The notes: generated from the letters alone by a model not told the origin. DNA of 64,000 bases from Desulfurivibrio alkaliphilus AHT 2 (GCF_000092205.1 NC_014216.1:2547742-2611741); one strand, 5' to 3'; counted from the stretch's first letter, positions 52,677 through 62,112 are shown. Program-made: numbers and translations.

Positions 52677-53474
52677 TTACCGGCGCACTTCCCGTGGCGG
52701 CCGCCGCAGGAAACGCTCGGTGAACAGGGACTCGTCCAGGCCGATGTCGTAGCGCACGTTGGCAAACGCCATCACCGTTTCACCGCCTCCCTCCAGGTCT
52801 CTTACCCGGGATTTCACCACGGTGGGAAAGCCGTCGATCTCTTCGATCTCCAAGGCCTCCACCACCCGGTAGATGTTGTCGCTGCGGTCATGGTATTCCG
52901 CCTTGATCGGCAGGAAACTTTCCTTGTCGATCCACACCCGGTAGCGGGAGAACTCCACCGTCGCCGGATCGAGGGGGGTGACATCCAGGATGTAATGTTC
53001 CGCGGTTTCTTCCGCCAGCTCGTGGCGGTCTTCGGTGGGAGCCCGGCCGGAGACGTCCTCGTAGAGGAAGTGGGAGCCGGCGAAGCTGCTGCGCTTGTCG
53101 GCGGCGGCAATTCGGCGCACCAGGTCGAGATCGGGCAGAAAGAGCCAGCGGTCGTCGTCGCGGTCCAGGTATTTGTGGACCATGAAGACCATGCGGCGGA
53201 CATCGGCGGGCCGCTCGAAGTAGACGTAGTAGAGCTGGCGCCCCCCTTCTTCCAAGTTAAGCCGCAGGATCACGAACTGCCGTTGCCGTTCCCGGCCCTG
53301 GGCGTCGGTGATGGTCATCTGCACCTCGGAGCGGCCGTCGCTGCCGGCATAATAGGAAGCCAGGTTGGCCCGCTCGACGATTTCCTCCACTGGCATGGCC
53401 AGGGCCGGGCCGGCCCAGCCGAACAACAGCAGCAGCAAAGCCAGGCTACAAAGCCTGAAAATTCGTAAAGTCAT
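52677..53474 (-). CDS. LolA-like outer membrane lipoprotein-sorting protein
   Basis: A 265-residue exported protein. Signal peptide MTLRIFRLCSLALLLLLFGW…ALA. The half-barrel domain of LolA-like proteins is suggested by SYYAGSDGRSEVQMTITDAQ, QRQFVILRLN, DRDDDRWLFLPDLDLVRRIA, then SSFAGSHFLYEDV and YRVWIDKESFLPIKAEY. Such proteins pair with MMPL/RND exporters; this gene lies 3 nt after one and is surely co-transcribed. It probably receives a lipid or lipoprotein cargo in the periplasm. Confidence 0.83.
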   Translation of the reverse strand: MTLRIFRLCSLALLLLLFGWAGPALAMPVEEIVERANLASYYAGSDGRSEVQMTITDAQGRERQRQFVILRLNLEEGGRQLYYVYFERPADVRRMVFMVHKYLDRDDDRWLFLPDLDLVRRIAAADKRSSFAGSHFLYEDVSGRAPTEDRHELAEETAEHYILDVTPLDPATVEFSRYRVWIDKESFLPIKAEYHDRSDNIYRVVEALEIEEIDGFPTVVKSRVRDLEGGGETVMAFANVRYDIGLDESLFTERFLRRPPREVRR

Positions 53475-53477
53475 GGT

Positions 53478-56204
53478 TCACCTCTTGAAAAGTTGTTTGG
53501 TAAGCAGTTTTACCGCCGCCGGCAGCATGTACATGGTGGCCAGGCCGGAAACCGCCATGATCGCCGCCAGGAAAAAGCCCACCGTTTTGTAAGGCACCAG
53601 GGGGGCGGCCAGCAGCGGCATAAAGCCCACCGACACCACGATGGCGTTGCGGCTGATGGCCCTGGCCGGTTCGGCAAAAACATCCCGGCGGGCCTTTTCC
53701 CACAGGGTTTCCGGAGTGGCGGCGGGTGCTGTTTTCGCGGCCGGGGTTGCCGAGACCGGGGTTGCCTCCGCCAGGGCTGCGGCCTCCTGCTGCCGGCGCC
53801 GGTAGGCCTGGCGCGAGCGCTGCAGGAAGTGAATGGCGAAGTCCACCGCCAGGCCCAGGGTCAGGGAGGAGAGCACCGCCACCGGCATATCATAGTCCTT
53901 GCCGATGAATCCGATCAAGCCGTAAATAAAGGCCACGGTCACGGTAATGGGCACCATGGCCAGCATCCCCCAGAGCGGGGAACGAAAAAGCAGGGTCATC
54001 ATCAGAAAGATAACCACGAAGCTGCCCAGGAAGGCCCAGAGCATGCCGTAGACCATTTTGTCCTGCCAGATCACGTTGATGTAAGTGTTGCCGGCCCAGG
54101 CGTGGTGCAGCTCCACCGGCGGCGGATTGGCGGCCAGGAACTCCTCCAGGTCGGCCAGGGTCTGTTCCATCACCTTGTTGTCGCCATCCCGCAGTTGCAG
54201 CCAGACGTTGGCGCGGCGGAAGTCGGGGGTGACCAGGTGCCAGAGATCATCGGGCCGGTGGCTGTTTTGAAAAGCCATCAGGGTTTGCGCGACCCCGGCG
54301 GCGCTTTCCGGCAGGCGGTAATCTTCCGGCTCACCGCCCAGCAGTTCCTGGTAGATCTTGCGGACCAGGCTGGTAAGCGAGTTGCTCTTGCCCACCGTAC
54401 CGGCGGCACTCAGGTGCTCCTCAAGCTCAACCAGCCAGGCCAGCACCTCCGGTTGCTTGAAAATTTCTCCCCGGCCCTGCATTTCTCCCAATCGGTCCAG
54501 GGCATCGAGCCAGAAATCGTAATTTTCGTCATCCTCGGCGGCAAACAGGCGATCTTCCCATTTGTCTTCCAGGCGGCGGAAAAACTCGTCCACATCACTC
54601 ACTACCTTGGCCAGGTTTTCCGCTTCATAGCGTGCTTGCAGGGTCCACCACTCGGGGGGGTCAAGGACGGTATCGCAGGGCACCCGGCTGGGGTGGGCAT
54701 AGTCTTCCCACATGGCCTCCCACAGCTCGGTGGCCAGGGTCGCCGGTTCCGGCACCGCCTGCTCGGTTGCCTCCAGCACCAGGTAGGCCTCGTAGGTGCC
54801 GGCGAAATGGTGGTTGAGCACCCGGTCGGCTTCGCGGATGGAGTGTTTTTCGGTGAACCATTTAACGGGGTTGTCGTTAACCTGGATCAGGCTGATTCCC
54901 CAGGCCGCCAGCCCCAAGGCCAGGAAACTTAGGCCGATGATGAGCCGGGCCCGCCGGTAGGTAAAATTCCCCATCCAGCCCAAATGGCGATCCAGCAACG
55001 ATTTGCCGGCCGGCTCGGCCTCTCCCCCTTGGGCCGGCGGGGCGGCCAGATCAGCCAGCCGGGCCGGTTTCAGCAACATGATGTAGGCGGGCACCAGCAG
55101 GATGGTGGTCAGCCAGGCGATGAGGATGCCGATGGCCACAAAAAGCCCGAATACCTGGACCGGGGGGATGGGGGTCAGGGCCAGGGAGGCAAAGCCCACC
55201 GCCGAGGTCAGGGAGGTGAAAATCATGGGGACGAACAGTTCGTCCATCACCTCTTTCAGGGTCTGCTCCCGGTCCCGGATCTGCGGATACTTGTCGAAAA
55301 AGACCGAAAGAATATGGATGCTGTTGACCACCGCGATGGGCATCAGAAAAATGGGGATCATGGAGCTCATGATATGCACCGTGTGGCCGGTGCCGATGAG
55401 CAGCCCCATGGTGCTGATCACCGCCAGCAGGGCCACGATCATGGGGGCTATGACCATGCTGAACTTGCGAAAAAAGAAAAGCATCAGCAGGAAGATGGCC
55501 AGCATGGCCAGGGGGGCGGAGATGGCCATTTGCATGAACATCTCCACCCCGAAGGTCTCTTCGGCCACCGGCAGCCCGGTGATATGGTAGCTTTCCGGGA
55601 CGGCCCCGAACTGGTCGATTTTATCAAGCAGGGCGCGACGCACTTCAAAGGCGTAATCCTTGGTGCTCAGCGGCAGGAAGATGGCCAGCGCCTGGCCGTC
55701 TTCCGAGACCAGGGTACCCCGGAGCATGGGGTTGTCCAGGGCGCGATCCCGAATAGCCAGGGCCTCTTCCCTGGTGCCGGGGGCAGAGGGCATCAACCAT
55801 TCAAAGCGGATCTGGCCTGGGCCGTCTTGGCGGATGGAATCCACCACATCGGGTGCCAGCACGTAGCGCGTGACCACCCGGTGCTCCGGATGGTCGGGGT
55901 CGCGTAAATCCTGGGCAAAACGGGAAAGCTCCAGCACCCGGCTTAAAATTTCCGGGGTGAAGACCCCGTCGGGATGGTCCTCGTTGACAATCCCCAGCAC
56001 CACCATGTCATGCAGGGTAAATTCCTCTTTGACTTGGTTGTGGAACAGGCGTACCGGCTCGTCGGCGGCCAGCATGTTTTCCGGGTTGGTGTCCACCGTG
56101 ATGCGGGGCAGCATGGTGGCCAGCCCCAGGGCAAAAAGCACCAGCAGGGTGATGGTCAGGCGCGGGCGGTTAAGGGCGGGAATAATCCATCGACTTCCGG
56201 TCAT
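53478..56204 (-). CDS. RND superfamily (MMPL/SSD-type) exporter
   Basis: A 908-residue inner membrane transporter with about 12 membrane helices: one near the N-terminus (LTITLLVLFALGLATMLP), a group at residues ~230-400 (with MSSMIPIFLMPIAVVNSIHI), and a second group near the C-terminus (VVIFLMMTLLFRSPLWGMLA, LGLAVDFAIHFLQRS). Two large periplasmic loops lie between. The GxxxD-type helix with DFAIHF is typical of proton-driven RND/SSD proteins. It forms an operon with the LolA-like gene. Cargo is unknown; hydrophobic lipids are likely from the family. Confidence 0.88.
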   Translation of the reverse strand: MTGSRWIIPALNRPRLTITLLVLFALGLATMLPRITVDTNPENMLAADEPVRLFHNQVKEEFTLHDMVVLGIVNEDHPDGVFTPEILSRVLELSRFAQDLRDPDHPEHRVVTRYVLAPDVVDSIRQDGPGQIRFEWLMPSAPGTREEALAIRDRALDNPMLRGTLVSEDGQALAIFLPLSTKDYAFEVRRALLDKIDQFGAVPESYHITGLPVAEETFGVEMFMQMAISAPLAMLAIFLLMLFFFRKFSMVIAPMIVALLAVISTMGLLIGTGHTVHIMSSMIPIFLMPIAVVNSIHILSVFFDKYPQIRDREQTLKEVMDELFVPMIFTSLTSAVGFASLALTPIPPVQVFGLFVAIGILIAWLTTILLVPAYIMLLKPARLADLAAPPAQGGEAEPAGKSLLDRHLGWMGNFTYRRARLIIGLSFLALGLAAWGISLIQVNDNPVKWFTEKHSIREADRVLNHHFAGTYEAYLVLEATEQAVPEPATLATELWEAMWEDYAHPSRVPCDTVLDPPEWWTLQARYEAENLAKVVSDVDEFFRRLEDKWEDRLFAAEDDENYDFWLDALDRLGEMQGRGEIFKQPEVLAWLVELEEHLSAAGTVGKSNSLTSLVRKIYQELLGGEPEDYRLPESAAGVAQTLMAFQNSHRPDDLWHLVTPDFRRANVWLQLRDGDNKVMEQTLADLEEFLAANPPPVELHHAWAGNTYINVIWQDKMVYGMLWAFLGSFVVIFLMMTLLFRSPLWGMLAMVPITVTVAFIYGLIGFIGKDYDMPVAVLSSLTLGLAVDFAIHFLQRSRQAYRRRQQEAAALAEATPVSATPAAKTAPAATPETLWEKARRDVFAEPARAISRNAIVVSVGFMPLLAAPLVPYKTVGFFLAAIMAVSGLATMYMLPAAVKLLTKQLFKR

Positions 56205-56310
56205 GGCTATGTCCTGGGCGCTGGTTACAAGGCGTTAGGGGTAGCTGGGTGTTTAACGATATAATAAAACTTGCACCGGGTCAAGCCGGCACAGGGGGGC
56301 ACTGGCGGGG

Positions 56311-56619
56311 TTAGCGCCCGCCAGGCCCCCAGATGGGATCGTGGTCGAACTGGTCGTAAAGGCGCGCTTCCGGGTTTTGCCGGTAGAATTCTTCCCGGCT
56401 GAAGGAAAAGCGGTAATTGTTGACGTAGTTGGTGATTACCCGGTAGGCGGTGTTGATGCGCCGGATCAGCCGCTGGTCCTCGGCCGAAGGTTGTTGCCTT
56501 TTGCCGTCGGGATGATGCCGCTTGACCAGTTCCCGGTGGCGCCGTTTGATTTCCGCAAGGGTGGCCTGGTCATCAAGACCCAGCACCTCCATGGCCGTTT
56601 TTAACTCATCGTATTTCAT
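56311..56619 (-). CDS. Small J-domain protein
   Basis: A 102-residue protein with a DnaJ domain: ALGLDDQATLAEIKRRHREL-like AMEVLGLDDQATLAEIKRR, then LVKRHHPDGKR with the HPD motif needed to stimulate DnaK, and RLIRRINTAYRVI. No Gly/Phe or zinc region follows, so it is a specialised J-protein or co-chaperone. It lies 20 nt downstream of the ArsR-type gene in the same direction. Confidence 0.85.
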   Translation of the reverse strand: MKYDELKTAMEVLGLDDQATLAEIKRRHRELVKRHHPDGKRQQPSAEDQRLIRRINTAYRVITNYVNNYRFSFSREEFYRQNPEARLYDQFDHDPIWGPGGR

Positions 56620-56639
56620 CCGTTGGCAGGGAGAATTGC

Positions 56640-56942
56640 TTAGTTGTTGGGGTGCTCTTCTTCCGAGCAGAAGAGCTCGCGCATGGTTTTGATCAACTCC
56701 AGGATGCGCCCTTCGCTGATCCGGTTAACAATGAAATTGGCGTTTTTGCGGTAATCGATGATCCCCTGGTTGCGCAGGATGTTGAGGTGCTGGCTGACGT
56801 TGGCGTTGGTGGTCTGGACCTGCTGGTGAATTTCCCCCACGGTCATTTCCCGGTCCTGGAGCAGGCAGAGAATTTTCAAGCGGATGGGGTGGGCCATGGT
56901 TTTCAGCATCTTGGCCATATCGGCAATGTGATTTTCGTTCAT
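56640..56942 (-). CDS. ArsR-family transcriptional regulator
   Basis: A 100-residue winged-helix regulator: MAKMLKTMAHPIRLKILCLL, REMTVGEIHQQVQTTNANVS, then QHLNILRNQGIIDYRKNANF. The ELCVCD metal-binding motif of ArsR/SmtB is absent, so it may sense redox or be ligand-free. Two Cys residues (CLL and LFC) remain. ATG 56942 is chosen over the frame to 56978. It may regulate itself and the J-domain gene. Confidence 0.85.
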   Translation of the reverse strand: MNENHIADMAKMLKTMAHPIRLKILCLLQDREMTVGEIHQQVQTTNANVSQHLNILRNQGIIDYRKNANFIVNRISEGRILELIKTMRELFCSEEEHPNN

Positions 56943-57055
56943 TGTGCGGTACTCGTAAAGGATAAGACAGTGTGGCACGGCGATGAAGTGTGCACCGCCT
57001 CCAGCTTAAGTTGTTGATTTAATAGCTTGTGGTGCGAAAGTAAAGAAAAAAAGAT

Positions 57056-58135
57056 TCAGGGTTGGCCGTGCTGTTTGACCAGCTGGTCCAGCTTGACCAG
57101 GCGCACCCGCCGGTTAAGCTCGCCCTCTTTCTCCTGCAAAACCCGGAGCGTTTCCGGGTAAGGATGCCCCAGTCCCACCGCCCACCCCCGTTTTTCTGCG
57201 ATGTTCAGCAGTCTGTCGATTTGGGTGCGGATTTGCTCCGGTTCACGGTGGTGGTCGATGAAGATATCCCGGCGCAGAAAAGGGATGCCCAGCTCGGCGG
57301 CAATTTCGGCGCCGACGCTGTCCGGGGTGGTCAGGCTGTCGAGAAAGTAGAGATCGTAGCGGGGCAGTTGGGCCAGCAGCACCTGCATGGCCCGCCGGTC
57401 GGCGGTAAAGCGTGATCCCATGTGGTTGCTGACCCCGGTGGCCATGGGGATCTCGTTCAGGGCCGCGGTAAAACCGGTGACAATTTCCTCCTCGCTCATC
57501 CCGGTGGCCAACAAGCCCGGGGCTTTATTCCACTTGTCGTCCAGGGCTTCCAGGGGCAGATGCAGCAGGATGGCCCGGCCCTGCGCCCGGGTGCGGTTCA
57601 GGATCTGCTGTCGTTGGGGGGCGAACGGGATGAAAGAAAAGGTCAACTCCAGGTCCAGCCCCAGCATCTTTTCTTCGATCTCCGGGGAGTAGCCCATGTC
57701 GTCGATGATCAGGGCCAGGCGAGGGCGGGGGTCGTCGGCTGGCGCCGGTCGGGTTTCCGTAATCGGCTGCGGGGTTGGGGTTGTGGTTGCCGCGGCCTGA
57801 TCTGCCGCTGTGGTGCCCCTCTCGGGGAAGCCCTGATCGGGGGGGGCAGCCAGTCTTTCCTCCCGGGGGTCCGGCTCGCTGTCGGTCACCCCCGGCGGCT
57901 CGGCCCGGAAAGAGTCGCCGGGTTGGGGCTGGTGGAGAAAAACCAGGTAAGCCAGGGCGCCAAGGCTGACCAGTAGCAGCATGGTCAGTAGCAGGAGGCG
58001 CCAGGGCGGCCGCCACAGGCGCTTCTGGGAGCCAGAGCGGCGCCGGTTCGGGGCTCTGGCCGAGGGACGGCGTTTGGGGGTGGTGGGGCCCCGTTTGGCG
58101 GTGGCTGTGGTTTTTCGGCGGGGAGTGGCGGCCAT
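57056..58135 (-). CDS. Divergent polysaccharide deacetylase (YibQ/DUF610)
   Basis: A 359-residue protein. ATG 58135 directly follows the polyprenyl synthase stop; the longer frame is rejected. A basic N-terminus (RRKTTATAKRGPTTPKRRPS) is followed by one membrane helix (LLLLTMLLLVSLGALAYLVF) and a Pro/Thr-rich linker. The deacetylase fold then begins at LALIIDDMGYSPEIEEKMLG with LHLPLEALD, NHMGSRFTADR, and LDSLTTPDSVG. YibQ-like proteins are periplasmic and of unknown activity. Confidence 0.85.
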   Translation of the reverse strand: MAATPRRKTTATAKRGPTTPKRRPSARAPNRRRSGSQKRLWRPPWRLLLLTMLLLVSLGALAYLVFLHQPQPGDSFRAEPPGVTDSEPDPREERLAAPPDQGFPERGTTAADQAAATTTPTPQPITETRPAPADDPRPRLALIIDDMGYSPEIEEKMLGLDLELTFSFIPFAPQRQQILNRTRAQGRAILLHLPLEALDDKWNKAPGLLATGMSEEEIVTGFTAALNEIPMATGVSNHMGSRFTADRRAMQVLLAQLPRYDLYFLDSLTTPDSVGAEIAAELGIPFLRRDIFIDHHREPEQIRTQIDRLLNIAEKRGWAVGLGHPYPETLRVLQEKEGELNRRVRLVKLDQLVKQHGQP

Positions 58136-58136
58136 C

Positions 58137-59147
58137 TCAGCGGTCCCTTTGCAGCACGTATTGCCCCAGGGCGTGCAGCAAGTCTCGCTGGGGGGTGGCG
58201 GCAAAGACTGCCAGGGCCTGATCGCCGGCGGCAATCAATTCCTCCGCCCGCTGCCGGCAAGCGGCCAGCGCCCCGGTCTGCTCCAGCAGTGTTCTTACCC
58301 GGGTAAATTGCTCCCGCCGCCGCTGGGCCGGGGCGGTGATAATCGCCTCCAGTTCGGCCTGCTGCTCAGCGCTGGCCCGTTGCCGGGCAATCAGCAGGGG
58401 CAGGGTCATTTTGCCCTCCTGCAAATCATTGCCCACCGCTTTGCCGGTGGCGCCGGGTTCGCCCAGGTAGTCCAGCAGGTCGTCGATGATCTGAAAAGCC
58501 CGGCCCAGGTTGCCCCCGTAAGTGTGCAGCGCCCGGCGCTGGGCGGGGTTGCCGCCGGCGGCAACCCCGCCGGCTTCGCAGGCGGCGGCGATCAGGGCTG
58601 CGGTCTTGCCGTCGAGTACGGCAAAATAGGTTTCTTCCCGCCAGTCCCGGCTGGCCGCCGCTTCCTGCTGGATAAACTCGGAGTCCACCATGGCCTGGGT
58701 GGCGGTGCCGATCAGTTCCAGGCAGGGCACGCCTCCGGCTCGGCCGGCCAGCAGCAGGGCCCGGGCATGGAGAAAATCCCCGGCTAAAATGGCGCTGCCG
58801 TTGTCCCAGCGGGTATTGACCGTCTCCCGGCCGCGGCGCAGGGCGGCATGGTCGATGACATCGTCGTGGAGCAGGCTGGCGGTGTGCAGGTACTCAAAGG
58901 AGATGGCCAACTGCTGCCAAGGGGTGGCCGTGCCGGCTTGAGGGTTCTCGGTCCCCTTGTGGCCCTGCACCAGTTGGGCGGCCAGCAGGGTCAGCAGGGG
59001 CCGGATCCGCTTGCCGCCGGCCAGCAGTGCGTGCTCCAGAATAGCCGCCAGGCGGGGGTTGGTCACCGCAGCCAAATCATCTTTGATCACCTGGTTGATC
59101 TGCTCGGCCGCGGCGGCCAGTTGCTGCTTCAATACCTCGGGGGTCAT
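58137..59147 (-). CDS. ispB: Polyprenyl diphosphate synthase (IspA/IspB-like)
   Basis: A 336-residue trans-prenyltransferase. The first Asp-rich motif is LLHDDVIDHAALRRG and the second FQIIDDLLDYLG; GGKRIRPLLTLLAAQ binds the allylic substrate. Length and the small residue pattern before the first motif favour a long-chain (octaprenyl-type) enzyme supplying quinone side chains, but chain length is not certain. It overlaps the dinG stop by 4 nt. Confidence 0.9.
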   Translation of the reverse strand: MTPEVLKQQLAAAAEQINQVIKDDLAAVTNPRLAAILEHALLAGGKRIRPLLTLLAAQLVQGHKGTENPQAGTATPWQQLAISFEYLHTASLLHDDVIDHAALRRGRETVNTRWDNGSAILAGDFLHARALLLAGRAGGVPCLELIGTATQAMVDSEFIQQEAAASRDWREETYFAVLDGKTAALIAAACEAGGVAAGGNPAQRRALHTYGGNLGRAFQIIDDLLDYLGEPGATGKAVGNDLQEGKMTLPLLIARQRASAEQQAELEAIITAPAQRRREQFTRVRTLLEQTGALAACRQRAEELIAAGDQALAVFAATPQRDLLHALGQYVLQRDR

Positions 59148-61267
59148 GGTTTCTCCCGGCTGAAAAATTTTTTTACCGCCGCCAACTCCCGGCTTAAGGG
59201 ACTGGGGGGCAGGCTTTTGAGAAAAGTACGGCCGTAACCTTTGCTGAACAGTCTTACATCGAGGATGGCCAGCACGCCCTGGTCGGCGTTGGAGCGCAAC
59301 AGGCGGCCGACGCCCTGGCGCAGGGTCAGCACCGCCCGGGGTACCTGGAAATCGAAAAAGGGGTTGCCGCCCTCGGCCCTGATCTTGTCCACCCGGGCCA
59401 TAATAACAGGATCGCTGGGAACCTCAAAGGGCAGTTTATCGATGATCACGCAGCTCAGCGATTCCCCCGGCACATCCACCCCCTCCCAGAAGCTGGCCAC
59501 CGCCAGCAGCACCGACCGGGTACGGCTGCGGAATTCCTCCAGCAGCGCCGAACGCGGGGCCTCACCCTGCACCAGCACCGGATAGGGAACCTTGCCGGCC
59601 AGCTCGGCGGCGGCTTGGTGCATGGCGTTGACGCTGGTAAACAGCAGCAGGGCGCGCCCCCGGGAGTGGCCGATGATCTCCCGCATCAATTGCCGGGCCC
59701 GCGCCGGGTAGGCCGCTTCGTTGGGGGCGGGAAAATCCTGGTCCGGCACGTAAAGCAGGGTGCGGCCGGCATAGTCGAAGGGGGTGGCCAGGTCCAGGGC
59801 CGGGCAGTCCGCCGGCAGACCGAGGCGGGCCTTGACGTAGCGGAAATCGTTACCGGTGCGCAGGGTGGCGGAGGTGAAGACCGCCGCCTTAACCTGGCGG
59901 TACAGGTGCTCCTGCAAATGCCCGGCCACGTCGATGGGGGAGACGGCCAGTTGCACCGTTTTTTCCCGCCGCTCATACCAGTAGATGGCGGAGTCGGCGG
60001 CCACCGGCGCCGGGGGCGACGGCCGGCCGGGCGTCTCCGCAGTGGTAGCCAGGCCGTCGGCGTCCCGGGGGGGCTGAGGCATGGCGTCATGACCGCCTGG
60101 TGCGGCGCCGACAGACGGCACCGCCAGTTGGGGAGGGCTGGTGATGGTTTTGAAGGTGGCCAGCAGATCCTGACAGCGCCGCAGCACCGGGCCCCAGATC
60201 TCCTCGCAGCCGGCCAGTTTCTCCAGCGGCCGAATGACGGCGGCAAAGGCGGTTTCCAGGGTGCTGCAAAGTTCCGGCCAGCGAGGCTCGGCGGCGATCA
60301 GCTCCCGCAGTGGAAAGCGGCCCCGGCGGGCCGGGAAGAAGTCGAGGAAAAGGGAGGCCTCGGCGGCCAGGGCCCGGACGGCTTGCACCACCCCGGCCCG
60401 GTCCCTTTCCCGCAGCCGGGCCTCGGCCATTCCTTCCAGGTCGCGAACCAGGTCGATGATCTGGTAATGGCTGAGGGCCAGCCCGAAATGCCGGGTGGCG
60501 ATGTTTTCCAGGTGATGGGCCTCGTCAAAAATCACCGCCTCATAACGGGGCAGCACTTCGGCATGGCCGAAGCGGCGCACGGCCAGATCGGAAAAAAAGA
60601 GGTGATGGTTGACGATCAGCAACTGGGACCGGGCCGCCCGCTGCCGCAGACGGGTGATGAAGCAGTCGGCGCCGTGGGGGCAGGATGAGCCCAGGCAGTG
60701 GCCGGCGGCGGCACTGATTCCGGCCCAGAGCGGTGAGTCGTCGGCCAGACCGCGCAGCTCGCCCCGGTCGCCGGTGCCGGTTTCATTGAGCCAGGCCGCG
60801 ATGGTCTCCAGGTTCTGTTCGTCCTGGTCGCTTACCCCCTTGCTGAACAGTCGGCCCTGGGGGTTGATCTGCAACTGGTGCCAGCGGTAAAGGCAAAGGT
60901 AATTCTGCCGTCCTTTAACGCAGAGCGCCTTGAGCCCCGGCGCCAGGTGCCGGCGGATAAAGGGAATTTCCTTGGCCAGGATCTGTTCCTGCAGGTTGAT
61001 GGTGTTGGTGGAAATCACCACCTTGCGGCCGGAGAGCACGGCGGGCACCAGGTAAGCCAGGGTTTTACCGGTGCCGGTGCCGGCCTCGGCCAGCACCAGG
61101 CGGCCGCCATGGGCCGCCGCAGGTTGCTCGGGGGCGCCGCCGGGAGAGGGCTCGTTGCCGTTAAGGGTAGCGGCCACCGCCCTGGCCATGGCCAGCTGCC
61201 CCTCTCGCGGCTCAAAACCGGGTAGCTCACGGGAAAGCAGGCCGCCGGCGGCAAATATTTCTTCCAT
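59144..61267 (-). CDS. dinG: DinG-family ATP-dependent DNA helicase
   Basis: A 707-residue XPD/DinG-type superfamily 2 helicase. Walker A LAEAGTGTGKTLAYLVPAV, iron-sulfur cysteines in CVKGRQNYLC and CLGSSCPHGADCF, DEAH box VIFDEAHHLE, motif V SFWEGVDVPGESL and motif VI LRQGVGRLLRS. ATG 61267 (MEEIFAAGGLLSRELPGFEP) is the usual family start; a longer frame to ATG 61384 would leave only 22 nt to the divergent uspA gene. It unwinds forked or RNA-DNA structures in repair. Confidence 0.92.
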   Translation of the reverse strand: MEEIFAAGGLLSRELPGFEPREGQLAMARAVAATLNGNEPSPGGAPEQPAAAHGGRLVLAEAGTGTGKTLAYLVPAVLSGRKVVISTNTINLQEQILAKEIPFIRRHLAPGLKALCVKGRQNYLCLYRWHQLQINPQGRLFSKGVSDQDEQNLETIAAWLNETGTGDRGELRGLADDSPLWAGISAAAGHCLGSSCPHGADCFITRLRQRAARSQLLIVNHHLFFSDLAVRRFGHAEVLPRYEAVIFDEAHHLENIATRHFGLALSHYQIIDLVRDLEGMAEARLRERDRAGVVQAVRALAAEASLFLDFFPARRGRFPLRELIAAEPRWPELCSTLETAFAAVIRPLEKLAGCEEIWGPVLRRCQDLLATFKTITSPPQLAVPSVGAAPGGHDAMPQPPRDADGLATTAETPGRPSPPAPVAADSAIYWYERREKTVQLAVSPIDVAGHLQEHLYRQVKAAVFTSATLRTGNDFRYVKARLGLPADCPALDLATPFDYAGRTLLYVPDQDFPAPNEAAYPARARQLMREIIGHSRGRALLLFTSVNAMHQAAAELAGKVPYPVLVQGEAPRSALLEEFRSRTRSVLLAVASFWEGVDVPGESLSCVIIDKLPFEVPSDPVIMARVDKIRAEGGNPFFDFQVPRAVLTLRQGVGRLLRSNADQGVLAILDVRLFSKGYGRTFLKSLPPSPLSRELAAVKKFFSREKP

Positions 61268-61406
61268 GGCAGGACCGGTGGAGCATAGCGCTTGACAATC
61301 TTCTCCGGCCGCTGGTAGCCTGAATTCGAGTCCGGCGGCGGCTTCTGCCTGGTTATGGGGTGGGCTTAGATCATATTTTTTCATACATTTTCGGGGAGGG
61401 TCGGTG

Positions 61407-61856
61407 ATGGACGACGTTCGTAAAATTCTGGTACCGGTGGATTTTTCCGCCAACTCGTGCAAAATCCTCGCCCTGGCCGCTTCGCTGGCCAATCGTTTCA
61501 AGGCGGAACTGGCGGTGGTTTTTGTGGTTCAGAGCTTCGATGACTACTCCGGTTTTTTCGTTCCCCATGAGCCCATCTCCCAGTTTGAAGAGGAGATGAT
61601 CCGCAACGCCGAAGAGAAGATGCAGAGCTTCGTCCAGGAGTGCCTGCCGGCCGGAACACCGGTGCAGACCAGGGTGCTCACCGGTGATGTGGCTGCAAGC
61701 ATCATCGAACATGCCGCCCAAACCGGGGTGGACCTGATTGTCATCGGCACCCACGGTTATCGCGGCCTGGAACGGGTACTGTTCGGCAGCGTGGCGGAGA
61801 AGGTGATCAAGCGGGCCGATTGTCCGGTGATCAGCATCAACCCCTACCGCTCGTAA
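61407..61856 (+). CDS. Universal stress protein UspA family
   Basis: A 149-residue single Usp domain. The ATP-binding pattern GTHGYRGLERVLFGSVAEKV (G-x2-G-x9-G-S) with CPVI at the end and ILVPVDFSANSCKIL at the start identifies an ATP-binding member. ATG 61407 follows GGGAGGG. It is divergent from dinG. Its TAA stop is the first part of repeat B copy 6. Confidence 0.95.
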   Translation: MDDVRKILVPVDFSANSCKILALAASLANRFKAELAVVFVVQSFDDYSGFFVPHEPISQFEEEMIRNAEEKMQSFVQECLPAGTPVQTRVLTGDVAASIIEHAAQTGVDLIVIGTHGYRGLERVLFGSVAEKVIKRADCPVISINPYRS

Positions 61857-61961
61857 ACGCTCAGCAGCACCGCACCTTGCGGCAAGCGGCCCGGTTTGCG
61901 TACCTGGGGTACGCGGCACCGGTCCGCTTGCCGCAATCTGCGGCACTGCTGAGCGTTTATG
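61853..61961. repeat. Dispersed palindromic repeat, family B copy 6
   Basis: About 109 bp. Outer arms GTAAACGCTCAGCAG … CTGCTGAGCGTTTAT have changed in both arms compared with the other copies (GTTCAG to GCTCAG and GAAC to GAGC). Inner arms belong to the TGCGGC/GGCCCGG subtype of copy 3. The uspA stop codon lies inside its first bases. Confidence 0.87.
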
Positions 61962-62112
61962 GGTGTTGTTATGCTTTTTCGCCTGCCTTCGGCGGCGGTT
62001 TGTTGGTGCGTCAGTTTGGGGTCAGGGGCAATTTTTCCAATCTTTGTGCTTCATTTGTTTGCTGTTAATGCTGTGGCCTCGGTTGGCAACAGGCTCCGGG
62101 GCCTGGCGGATT

